From NCBI RefSeq assembly GCF_900460065.1, contig NZ_UAVD01000043.1, positions 19,918 through 83,917 of the forward strand: a DNA stretch of 64,000 nt, in the 5' to 3' direction. The first letter of the stretch is position 1, and each line of letters opens with the position of its first letter. A model generated the notes under the pieces. That model was not told the origin of the DNA, did no database searches, and worked only from the letters and a program-made list of their open reading frames with translations. The position numbers were made by a program, and so were the translations under genes. Shown here piece by piece: positions 25,545 through 33,001 of this stretch. This DNA is from Streptomyces griseus (GTDB lineage: Bacteria; Actinomycetota; Actinomycetes; Streptomycetales; Streptomycetaceae).

Positions 25545-26270
25545 ATGAAGAAGGTCGTGCTGGTCGCGGTGTCGGTTTCTTTGGGTGCGGTGGCTCTGGC
25601 GGGGTGCGGTGGTAATGGGGGCTCCGATGATGCGTTCGATGGAAAGAGTGCGGACACTATTGCGGCGGACGCGGTGAAGGCGACGCGGGACGCCGAGTCC
25701 GTGCGGATCGCGGGCACCGCGCGTCAGCCGGGTGGAAATGAGATCGGTCTCGACTTCCATGTCGATGAGCAGGACCGGTGCAAGGGGACGATGACCGGCC
25801 AGGGGGCGAAAGCGGATGTCCTCCAGGTCGAACAGAGCGTCTATGTGCGGGGTGACGAGAAGTTCTGGCAGAACAGCCTGAAGGGCAAGCCCGGCACGGA
25901 TGCCGTGGTCAAGCAGGTGCAGGGCAAGTGGGTGCAGTCCGAGCAGGGGAAGTCGGGGATGGAGGGGATGTGCGACAAGCAGGCCTTCCTGGCCGCGATG
26001 GACAGTGACAAGTCCGAGCGAAAGGGAATGAAGAAGGGGGACACGACGGAGGTGGACGGGCAGCCTGCGCTGATTCTTGAGAAGAAGCAGGCCAACGGTG
26101 AGAAGATCACCATGTACGTTGCCACCGAGGGCAAGCCCTATGTCCTCAAGACGGTGACGGAGGGCGGGGATGCGCCGGGCGAGGTCGTGCTGAGCGATTT
26201 CAACAAGAAGGTCGACGCTCGGAAGCCCGCCGCCGACGAGGTGGTCGACCCGAAGGAGATCACCGTGTGA
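25545..26270 (+). CDS. secreted lipoprotein, LppX/LprG-like in pattern
   Basis: 241 aa; ATG 25545 after AGGGAGGAAA. A lipoprotein signal peptide with lipobox LAGC (Cys21) directs lipid anchoring on the outer face of the membrane. The mature part begins GGNGGSDDAF and shows SVRIAGTARQPGGNEIGLDFHV, a middle region with two Cys (RCKGTM, GMCDKQ) and the end EVVLSDFNKKVDARKPAADEVV. The beta-rich pattern with a final alpha strand recalls the LolA/LppX fold, which carries lipids; this is fold-level guesswork. Its base composition is visibly lower in GC than its neighbours (more G/T third positions near the start). Monocistronic, ended by a 17-bp hairpin. Confidence 0.8.
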   Translation: MKKVVLVAVSVSLGAVALAGCGGNGGSDDAFDGKSADTIAADAVKATRDAESVRIAGTARQPGGNEIGLDFHVDEQDRCKGTMTGQGAKADVLQVEQSVYVRGDEKFWQNSLKGKPGTDAVVKQVQGKWVQSEQGKSGMEGMCDKQAFLAAMDSDKSERKGMKKGDTTEVDGQPALILEKKQANGEKITMYVATEGKPYVLKTVTEGGDAPGEVVLSDFNKKVDARKPAADEVVDPKEITV

Positions 26271-26325
26271 CGCCTGGTCCGCACCGCGGCGCGGGATTTT
26301 CTTACGTGCGATTCTTCTTTTCCAG

Positions 26326-26370
26326 CGGCTCCTGCTTTCTCCGCCTGACCGGTGGAGAAAGCAGGAGCCG
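26326..26370. terminator. long bidirectional hairpin, 17-bp stem
   Basis: CGGCTCCTGCTTTCTCC and its exact complement around an 11-base loop, lying between the convergent lipoprotein and PPK2 genes. A T-rich stretch to its left would give an A-rich tail on the leftward transcript, so function probably depends on the stem itself. Confidence 0.85.
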
Positions 26371-26389
26371 TCGCCGGGAAATGCCGCCC

Positions 26390-27358
26390 TCACGCCTCGT
26401 CGGGATGGTTGCCCGGCCCGTGGGCCCGGCCGGTGAGCACAGTGGGTGAGAGATCCGCCTGCTCCTCGCCCGGCTCCAGCAAGGTGTCCGCGGGGCCCAC
26501 GATCAGCGGATCGGGTCTTCCGACGGCCTTCTCGTCCTTGCTGTCGTAGTCGAAACGCCACAGGAGGCTGCGCATCGCCTCCAGCCGGCCGCGCTTCTTG
26601 TCGTTGTTCTTGACCACCGTCCAGGGCGCGTGCTCGGTGTCCGTGGCCCGGAACATCGCGACCTTCGCGGCCGTGTACTCGTCCCACAGGTCCAGCGAGG
26701 CCAGGTCGGTCGGCGACAGCTTCCACTGGCGGACCGGGTCGACCTGCCGGATGGCGAACCGGGTCCGCTGCTCGCCGCGCGAGACCGAGAACCACAACTT
26801 CACCAGCAGCACACCGTCCTCGACGAGCATCCGCTCGAACTGCGGGGCCTGTCGGAGGAAGTGCTCGTACTGCTCGGTGGTGCAGAAGTCCATCACCCGC
26901 TCCACCCCGGCCCGGTTGTACCAGGAGCGGTCGAAGAAGACGATCTCCCCGGCGGTGGGCAGCTCGGCCACGTAGCGCTGGAAGTACCACTGCCCGCTCT
27001 CGCGCTCGGTGGGCTTCTCCAGGGCGACCACCCGCGCTCCGCGGGGGTTGAGCCGCTCGGTGAACCGCTGAATCGTTCCGCCCTTGCCCGCCGCGTCACG
27101 GCCCTCGCACAGGACCACCAGCCGCTGTCCGCTCTCGCGGACCCACCGCTGGAGCTTCAGCAGCTCTATCTGGAGGAATCGTTTCTCCCGCTCGTACTCC
27201 TTACGGCGCACCCGCCGGTCGTACGGATGGTTCTCCCGCCAGGTTTCGAGCGGACGCCCCAGCTCGTCGAGCAGCACGGGCTGCTCAGGACGCCGGCCGT
27301 CCACGGTCAGCCCCTTCAGCAGTTTTGCCGGGCCGGTGCTCGGGCCGTCGTCGGTCAT
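26390..27358 (-). CDS. ppk2: polyphosphate kinase 2
   Basis: 322 aa from ATG 27358 (GGGGAC upstream). PPK2 enzymes transfer phosphate between polyphosphate and nucleoside di- or monophosphates. The P-loop motif EGRDAAGKGGTIQ (near residue 88), the lid region with EKPTERESGQWYFQRY, the Walker B-like IVFFDRSWYNRAGVERVM and the end of the domain RFDYDSKDEKAV are all present. The single catalytic domain of about 230 residues indicates a class I or class III enzyme; class cannot be fixed by eye. The last 40 residues are a variable tail. It stands alone: a hairpin separates it from the DNA ligase upstream. Confidence 0.93.
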   Translation of the reverse strand: MTDDGPSTGPAKLLKGLTVDGRRPEQPVLLDELGRPLETWRENHPYDRRVRRKEYEREKRFLQIELLKLQRWVRESGQRLVVLCEGRDAAGKGGTIQRFTERLNPRGARVVALEKPTERESGQWYFQRYVAELPTAGEIVFFDRSWYNRAGVERVMDFCTTEQYEHFLRQAPQFERMLVEDGVLLVKLWFSVSRGEQRTRFAIRQVDPVRQWKLSPTDLASLDLWDEYTAAKVAMFRATDTEHAPWTVVKNNDKKRGRLEAMRSLLWRFDYDSKDEKAVGRPDPLIVGPADTLLEPGEEQADLSPTVLTGRAHGPGNHPDEA

Positions 27359-27396
27359 GGTCGTGTCCCCGTTCGCTTCGCCTGGTCCTGTGTGCG

Positions 27397-27437
27397 GCGG
27401 GAGAGGACCCACCCGCCGCGGATGAGTCCTCTCCCGC
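27397..27437 (-). terminator. hairpin between LigD-ligase and ppk2
   Basis: A perfect 12-bp stem (GCGGGAGAGGAC/GTCCTCTCCCGC) with a 17-base loop, 57 bp beyond the ligase stop on the leftward strand and 39 bp before the ppk2 start. Confidence 0.65.
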
Positions 27438-27494
27438 ACGACCATGTTCCCCGAGAGCCGCCGGGCATGTCCGGGAGGGGGCGGCGAGCCGGGG

Positions 27495-28556
27495 TCAGCC
27501 GCCCGACAGCACCTCGGACAGGTCGTAGGAGACGACCTCCTCCAGCTGCGCGTACGTACAGCCGGCGGGGGACCGGTCCGGCCGCCACCGACGGAACTGG
27601 GTGGTGTGCCGGAACCGGTCGCCCTCCATGTGGTCGTAGGCCACCTCGCACACCCGCTCCGGGCGCAGCGGCACCCACGACTGGTCCTTCTTGCCCGACC
27701 AGCGGTTCTGCGTCCCCGGCAGCCGGGACCGCTCGTGCGCCGCCGCCTCGGCCCAGGCGGCCCAGGGGTGCTCGGCGAACTCGATGCGCAGCGGCGCCAG
27801 TTCCTCGGCCAGCTCGGCGCGCCGCTTCATCGGGAAGGCCGCGCAGACCCCGACGTGCTGGAGCACGCCGTCGGAGTCGTACAGGCCGAGCAGGAGCGAG
27901 CCGACGACCGGGCCGCTCTTGTGCTCGCGGTACCCCGCCACCACGACGTCGGCGGTCCGCTCGTGCTTGATCTTGTACATCGCCCGGGCGTCCGGCCGGT
28001 AGGGGAGATCGAGCGGTTTGGCGACGATCCCGTCGAGCCCGGCCCCCTCGTACCGGTCGAACCACTCCCGGGCGACCTCGATGTCCGTGGTGGCCGGGGC
28101 GAGGAACACGGGCGCGGACGCGTCCGCGAGCGCGGCCCGCAGCACCTCCCGCCGGTCCGCCTGCCGGGTGGAGAGCAGGGAGGTGTCGTCGACGGCGAGG
28201 ACGTCGAAGGCGATCAGGCTCGCCGGGGTCTGCTCGGCGAGCAGCCGCACCCGGGAGTCCGCCGGATGGATGCGCTCCCCGAGCCGCTCGAAGTCGAGCC
28301 GCCCCTCGTGGGCGATGACGATCTCCCCGTCGATCACACAGCGCGGCGGGAGTCTGTCGCGGACGACGTCGACCAGGTCGGGGAAGTAGCGCGTCAGCGA
28401 CTTGCCCGTGCGGCTGCCGATCTCCACCTCGTCGCCGTCCCGGTACACGATCGCCCGGAAACCGTCCCACTTCGCCTCGTAGCTCATGCCCGGCGGGATC
28501 CTGGACACCGACTTGGCGAGCATCGGCTTCACGGGCGGCATCACCGGCAGGTCCAT
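27495..28556 (-). CDS. ligD: ATP-dependent DNA ligase, LigD ligase-domain type
   Basis: 353 aa, start ATG 28556. Motif I EAKWDGFR with the adenylated Lys29, motif III in FDVLAVDD, motif IV GLDGIVAKP, motif V in MYKIKHERTADVVVAG, and a C-terminal OB domain including WAAWAEAA and PLRPERVCEVAYDHMEGDRFRHTTQF. This is the ligase module of bacterial non-homologous end joining, here a free-standing protein instead of being fused to polymerase and phosphoesterase as in Mycobacterium LigD. It diverges from the matching polymerase-domain gene across 76 bp, so one regulatory region probably controls both. No Ku gene is in the window. Confidence 0.93.
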   Translation of the reverse strand: MDLPVMPPVKPMLAKSVSRIPPGMSYEAKWDGFRAIVYRDGDEVEIGSRTGKSLTRYFPDLVDVVRDRLPPRCVIDGEIVIAHEGRLDFERLGERIHPADSRVRLLAEQTPASLIAFDVLAVDDTSLLSTRQADRREVLRAALADASAPVFLAPATTDIEVAREWFDRYEGAGLDGIVAKPLDLPYRPDARAMYKIKHERTADVVVAGYREHKSGPVVGSLLLGLYDSDGVLQHVGVCAAFPMKRRAELAEELAPLRIEFAEHPWAAWAEAAAHERSRLPGTQNRWSGKKDQSWVPLRPERVCEVAYDHMEGDRFRHTTQFRRWRPDRSPAGCTYAQLEEVVSYDLSEVLSGG

Positions 28557-28632
28557 GGCCCGATTCTGGACCCCGCCCCCACGTATGTCGCCCGATGTGC
28601 GGCATATGTGCGACCGGCCTACGGTGGCCGAC
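28557..28632. promoter_or_regulatory. 76-bp divergent promoter region of the split LigD genes
   Basis: The only DNA between the two start codons. It includes a 5-bp inverted pair GTCGC/GCGAC and a duplicated ATGTGCG-like core (28593-28613). Promoter hexamers could not be assigned with confidence. Confidence 0.45.
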
Positions 28633-29670
28633 ATGGGAGCAGCGGTGGAGCTGGACGCGGGCGGACGGGCCGTGAGGCTGTCCAACCCGGACAAGGTGTA
28701 CTTTCCGCAGAAGGGCTACACCAAGAGGGATGTGGCCGAGTACTTCCTGGCGGTGGGGCCGGGGATCACCCGGGCCCTGAACCACCGGCCGACCACGCTC
28801 CAGCGCTTCGTGGACGGGGTCGAGGGCGACTTCTTCTACCAGAAGCGCGCTCCGAAGAACCTCCCCGAGTGGATCCCCACCGCCCGGATCGCCTTCCCCA
28901 GCGGCCGCCCGGCCGACGAGATCTGCCCGACCGAACTCGCCGCCGTGATCTGGGCCGCCAACCTCGGCACCCTCACGTTCCACCCCTGGCCGGTGCGGGC
29001 CGGGGACACCGACCACCCGGACGAACTGCGCATCGACCTGGATCCGCAGCCCGGCACCGACTATGCCGACGCCGTCACCGCCGCCCACGAGCTGCGCTCC
29101 GTCCTGGAGGACCACGGCGTACGCGGCTGGCCCAAGACCTCCGGCGGGCGCGGGATGCACGTCTTCGTGCCCATCGAGCCCGCCTGGACCTTCGTCGAGG
29201 TGCGGCGCGCGGCCATCGCCGCCGGGCGCGAGCTGGAGCGGCGGATGCCCGAGCGGGTGACGACCGCCTGGTGGAAGGAGGAGCGTGGCGAGCGGATCTT
29301 CGTGGACTTCAACCAGACCGCCCGCGACCGCACCATCGCCTCCGCCTACTCCGTACGCCCCTTCCCGCACGCCCCGGTCTCCGCGCCGCTGCGCTGGGAG
29401 GAGATCGACGACGCCGAACCGCGCGACTTCGACATCCGGACCCTCCCGGTGCGTTACGCCGAACTCGGCGACGTGCACGCCGACATGGACCAGGAGGCGT
29501 TCCGGCTCGACGCCCTGCTGGAGTCGGCCGACCGGGACGAGCGGGAGCGCGGGCTCGGCGACATGCCCTATCCGCCGGAGTATCCGAAGATGCCCGGTGA
29601 GCCCAAGCGCGTCCAGCCCAGCCGGGCCCGCCACGACGAGAACGACGACGGTGACGGCGGAGCGGCGTGA
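28633..29670 (+). CDS. LigD-type primase-polymerase (NHEJ)
   Basis: 345 aa from ATG 28633. An archaeo-eukaryotic primase-fold polymerase: SNPDKVYFPQKGYTKRDVAEYF at the N terminus, the metal-binding ELRIDLDPQPG with Asp135 and Asp137, then GWPKTSGGRGMHVFVPI and FVDFNQTARDRTIASAYSVR with the third acidic residue. It fills gaps and adds ribo- or deoxyribonucleotides at double-strand breaks before ligation. The tail after about residue 295 is acidic and variable. Its stop overlaps the GTG of the next gene (GTGA). Confidence 0.92.
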   Translation: MGAAVELDAGGRAVRLSNPDKVYFPQKGYTKRDVAEYFLAVGPGITRALNHRPTTLQRFVDGVEGDFFYQKRAPKNLPEWIPTARIAFPSGRPADEICPTELAAVIWAANLGTLTFHPWPVRAGDTDHPDELRIDLDPQPGTDYADAVTAAHELRSVLEDHGVRGWPKTSGGRGMHVFVPIEPAWTFVEVRRAAIAAGRELERRMPERVTTAWWKEERGERIFVDFNQTARDRTIASAYSVRPFPHAPVSAPLRWEEIDDAEPRDFDIRTLPVRYAELGDVHADMDQEAFRLDALLESADRDERERGLGDMPYPPEYPKMPGEPKRVQPSRARHDENDDGDGGAA

Positions 29671-30734
29671 GCGGGAGCGGTGAACAGCACGGTGCGCACC
29701 GCCGGACCCCTGCCTTCCGCGAGCGCTGGGAGGCGTTCAAGCACAGCCCGTTCCTGCCCGCGACCGTCCTCGTCCTGATCGTCTCCGCGGCGGCCGGCCT
29801 CTTCGCCGGCTCCTACACGTACGCGATGGCCGACCCCACTCCGCACCGCATCCCGGCTGCGCTGGTCACCCGGCCGGAGGCGGCGCGGGGCGAGGTGTTC
29901 CTCGCCGGCCTGGAGAAGGCGCTCGACGCCTCCCTCGAACTCCACGACTACCCCGACGTCGCCGATGCCCGCCGCGCCCTGGAGGAACAGAAGGTCTTCG
30001 CCGTCCTGCGGGCCTCCGGCGGCGGCATGGAACTCGACGTCGCCGCCGCGTCGGGGGCGACGGTCGCCGAACTGCTCGGCGAGGCGGCGCTCAAGGTGGG
30101 CGACGCCACCGGGGTCGAGGTCACCGTCCGGGACGTCAAACCGCTCCAGCGGGGCGACCCCCGGGGCCTGGCGCTGTTCTACATCTCCCTGGCCGCCGTG
30201 ATCATCGGCTTCCTCGGCGCGATCCAGCTCAGCGTGCACGCCGCCGGGCTGAATCCGGCCGAGCGCATCGCCTTCACCGTCGCCTACGCCCTGCTCGGCG
30301 GCTTCGCCATCGCGGCGACCGTGGACTGGTGGCTCGGGGCGGTGGACCTGCCGTTCGTCCAGTCCTGGCTGATCCTGGCGTTCACGATGTTCACCTCCGG
30401 CATGGTCTTCACCATGTTCAACACGCTGATGGGACGCTGGGCGATGATCCCCACCTGGGGCGTCATGGTGCTGCTCGGCAACCCGTCGTCCGGTGGGGCC
30501 GTCTCCTGGCCGCTGCTGCCCTCGGCGCTCGGGCACATCGGCCGCTGGCTGCCGCCCGGCGCGTCCGTCAACGCCCAGCACACCGCCGTGTACTACCAGG
30601 GGCACCAGTTCCTCTTCCCGTATCTGGTGCTCGCGGCCTGGGCGCTGGTCTCCTGCACGGTGTTCTGGGTGTGGCGCCACCGGCACCCCGGTGGCCGCGC
30701 CCGCACGCCGGAGCATGCGGACGCGGCCACCTGA
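29667..30734 (+). CDS. membrane protein, DUF3533/ABC-2 (YhgE/Pip-like) type
   Basis: 355 aa, GTG 29667 coupled to the polymerase gene by a 4-bp overlap. It begins with a helix (FLPATVLVLIVSAAAGLFAGSY), then an exported domain of about 130 residues (PAALVTRPEAARGEVFLAGL, DYPDVADARRALEEQKVFAV). Five further helices follow from about residue 168 (ALFYISLAAVIIGFLGAI, IAFTVAYALLGGFAIAATV, WLILAFTMFTSGMVFTMFN, MIPTWGVMVLLGNPSSGGA, FPYLVLAAWALVSCTVFWV). The family resembles the permease half of ABC-2 exporters and phage-infection-protein-like proteins. No ATPase is adjacent. Coupling to a DNA repair gene is odd and probably reflects transcription economy. Confidence 0.8.
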   Translation: MSGSGEQHGAHRRTPAFRERWEAFKHSPFLPATVLVLIVSAAAGLFAGSYTYAMADPTPHRIPAALVTRPEAARGEVFLAGLEKALDASLELHDYPDVADARRALEEQKVFAVLRASGGGMELDVAAASGATVAELLGEAALKVGDATGVEVTVRDVKPLQRGDPRGLALFYISLAAVIIGFLGAIQLSVHAAGLNPAERIAFTVAYALLGGFAIAATVDWWLGAVDLPFVQSWLILAFTMFTSGMVFTMFNTLMGRWAMIPTWGVMVLLGNPSSGGAVSWPLLPSALGHIGRWLPPGASVNAQHTAVYYQGHQFLFPYLVLAAWALVSCTVFWVWRHRHPGGRARTPEHADAAT

Positions 30735-30763
30735 GACCTTCCCCTCACGGGTCACAGCACGGC

Positions 30764-33001
30764 TTACAGCTCCTTGATGCGGATGTCGCGGTAGGAGATG
30801 ACGTCGGTGACGCCGTGCACCTGGAGCCCGATGTGGCCGGAGGCGAACCGCCGGCCGTCGGTGCCCGGGTCGTCGCCCCGGGGCGGCTCGAAGAGCTGAC
30901 CACCGGTGTTGTCGAACTCGTTGATCAGGACACCGTTGCGGTAGATCTCGTAGTGCTGGTCGACGACCTTGATCTCGTAGTCGTTCCAGGTGCCCTTGGG
31001 CGTGACCCCGGCGCCGCCGAGCCCCACCCGGTCGAAGCCGTACACCGAACCGGTCTTGTACATGTCGCCGTCCGGCCGGTCGTTGACCTGGATCTCATGG
31101 CCGTACTTGATGGCGACCCACTCCGGACGCGATTCCTCCGGGTGGTCGTGGACCTTCGGGAAGCGGACGAAGACCCCGCCGTTGGCATGGCCCGAGCCCG
31201 GGGCGTCGTCCCGCCACTGGAGCTTGAGCGAGTAGTCGCCGAAGGCCCGGTTCGGCAGCCACAGCATGCCCATCCCGTCCACCGTGGTGGAGCTGGTGAT
31301 GGAGCCCTCCTCCTCGTTCAGCTCGAACTTGCCGCCGCCCACGTGCTCCCACTTGGCGAGCGAGGCCGCCGTGCCGTCGAACAGCTTGGTGTAGCCCTCG
31401 GACTGGCCCGGCTTGCCGATGCCGGACTGCTTGGCGGCCTGGTTGATCGCCCTGCGCTCGCGCTGGTCGATGACGCCGTCGGTCTTCAGCCTGTCGAGGA
31501 CCGCCGTCACGTGCTTGAGGAACAGCGCGTGGGAGGACCAGTCCTTCTCGTCCTCGATCAGCTCGTTGATCGTGCAGCGGTTACGGGTGATCCGGTTCGG
31601 GACGCCCGTGTCGACCGTGCCGACGAAGACGGTGTGCCGCTCGTCGAACTCCGCGCAGTTCGGCGCGGGAACGCCGCCGCCCCGGGCGATGGTGAACGAC
31701 GCCTTCTTCGCCTCGGAGGTGTTGCCCGCCTTGTCCGTCGCCCGGTGGGCGATCGTGTGGTGGCCGACCCGGTCGACGATCACCGGAGCGGTGTACGCGA
31801 GGTACGGTCCGCCGTCGAGGCTGTACTCGACCTTGTCCACGCCCGAGTCGTCGTCGGTCGCGGTGACCGTCGCCCTGGCGCTGGTGATGAACGCGCCGTC
31901 GCTGTTCTTGTCGCCCTCGACCTTCACCGAGGTCTCCGGAGCCGTCCCGTCCTGCGACGGCGGCTCCACCACGATGAACTCGACGGACTTCGCGTCCGCG
32001 ACATTCCCCGACCGGTCGGTGGCCCGGTAGCGGACGGTGTGCTCGCCCAGATCGTGGACCATCACCGGTGCGGTGTACGGCTTCCACTCGCCGTCCGCAC
32101 CGAGCGCGTACTCGATGGTGTTGACGCCGGACCCGGTGTCGGACGCGGTCACGGTGACCGTGGCCATTCCCAGGTACGCGCCCGCTTCGTCCTTCTCGCC
32201 CGAGACGGTCGCCGAGGTCTCCGGCGGCGTCTCGTCGTCGGTCGGCGGCGCGGCGACCGAGAAGTCGACGGACTTCTCCGCCGCCACGTTGCCGGCCTTG
32301 TCGGTGGCCCGGTAGCGGACCGTGTGGTCGCCGACCTCGTTCACCACGACGGGCGCGGTGTAGGGCTGCCACTCGCCGTCCGCGCCGAGGGCGAACTCGA
32401 CGGTGTCGACGCCGGAGCCCTCGTCGGTGGCCTCGATGCCGACCGTGGCCTGGCCGATGTACGCGCCGTCGCCGTTCTGGTCGCCGTCGACCTTCGCCGA
32501 GGTCGCGGGGGCCTCGGTGTCCTCGCCGCCGCCCTCGGTGACGGTCAGGATGCCCTGCATCATGCCGTGGCCGGGGATCGTGCAGTGGTAGAAGTACCGG
32601 CCGGGCGACAGCGTGACCTCCACGCTGTGCTTGCCGCCCTCGGAGTCGCCCGGGTTGGCCAGGATGTTCAGCTGGACGTCGTTGTTGAACTCCGGGTCCG
32701 ACACGCTGAACGTCAGCGTGTGCGGCATGCTCGTCGTGTTCCCGGTGGCCGCGCTGTTCTCGAAGACGATGGTCGCCTTGCCGGCCACCGCCGTCTTCGG
32801 AGCGGACAGATAGCGGTCGATCGGATCGCCCGCGGTCCAGGTCAGCACCTGGTCGGCGGCCCGGGCCCCGGGGGTGTCGCCGCCCTTGCCGTACGCGGCG
32901 GTCGAGGTCAGTCCGAGGACCATCAGGAGGGAGGCCAGCAGGGCCACCCAGAAACTCGGCGGACGGTGCCGCCCGCGCGTGGGGAGCGAGTGGTGTCTCA
33001 C
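30764..33001 (-). CDS. secreted cupredoxin / Ig-like repeats / DUF1080 multidomain protein
   Basis: 745 aa; GTG 33001 overlaps the stop of the upstream gene by 4 bp. A signal peptide (FWVALLASLLMVLGLTSTAAYG) is followed by a blue-copper domain (about residues 45-155) with ligand motif YHCTIPGHGMM (Cys, His, Met) and an upstream His in SMPHTLTF. Three Ig-like repeats of about 90 residues follow, each with the core YTAPVVVNEVGDHTVRYRA-like and ending ATDKAGN. A linker (EKDWSSHALFLKHVTAVLD) leads to a C-terminal concanavalin-like DUF1080 domain (FDGTAASLAKWEHVGGG to HIGLQVHG), found in glycan-acting and 3-keto-disaccharide hydrolase-like proteins. Probably an extracellular electron-transfer and carbohydrate-binding or -hydrolysing partner of the upstream sugar dehydrogenase. 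Confidence 0.85.
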   Translation of the reverse strand: MRHHSLPTRGRHRPPSFWVALLASLLMVLGLTSTAAYGKGGDTPGARAADQVLTWTAGDPIDRYLSAPKTAVAGKATIVFENSAATGNTTSMPHTLTFSVSDPEFNNDVQLNILANPGDSEGGKHSVEVTLSPGRYFYHCTIPGHGMMQGILTVTEGGGEDTEAPATSAKVDGDQNGDGAYIGQATVGIEATDEGSGVDTVEFALGADGEWQPYTAPVVVNEVGDHTVRYRATDKAGNVAAEKSVDFSVAAPPTDDETPPETSATVSGEKDEAGAYLGMATVTVTASDTGSGVNTIEYALGADGEWKPYTAPVMVHDLGEHTVRYRATDRSGNVADAKSVEFIVVEPPSQDGTAPETSVKVEGDKNSDGAFITSARATVTATDDDSGVDKVEYSLDGGPYLAYTAPVIVDRVGHHTIAHRATDKAGNTSEAKKASFTIARGGGVPAPNCAEFDERHTVFVGTVDTGVPNRITRNRCTINELIEDEKDWSSHALFLKHVTAVLDRLKTDGVIDQRERRAINQAAKQSGIGKPGQSEGYTKLFDGTAASLAKWEHVGGGKFELNEEEGSITSSTTVDGMGMLWLPNRAFGDYSLKLQWRDDAPGSGHANGGVFVRFPKVHDHPEESRPEWVAIKYGHEIQVNDRPDGDMYKTGSVYGFDRVGLGGAGVTPKGTWNDYEIKVVDQHYEIYRNGVLINEFDNTGGQLFEPPRGDDPGTDGRRFASGHIGLQVHGVTDVISYRDIRIKEL

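Noticed and set aside
27355..29634. 759-codon open frame on the - strand spanning the ligase and polymerase region
   Set aside because: It crosses two genes with clear catalytic motifs in other frames and shows no domain of its own.
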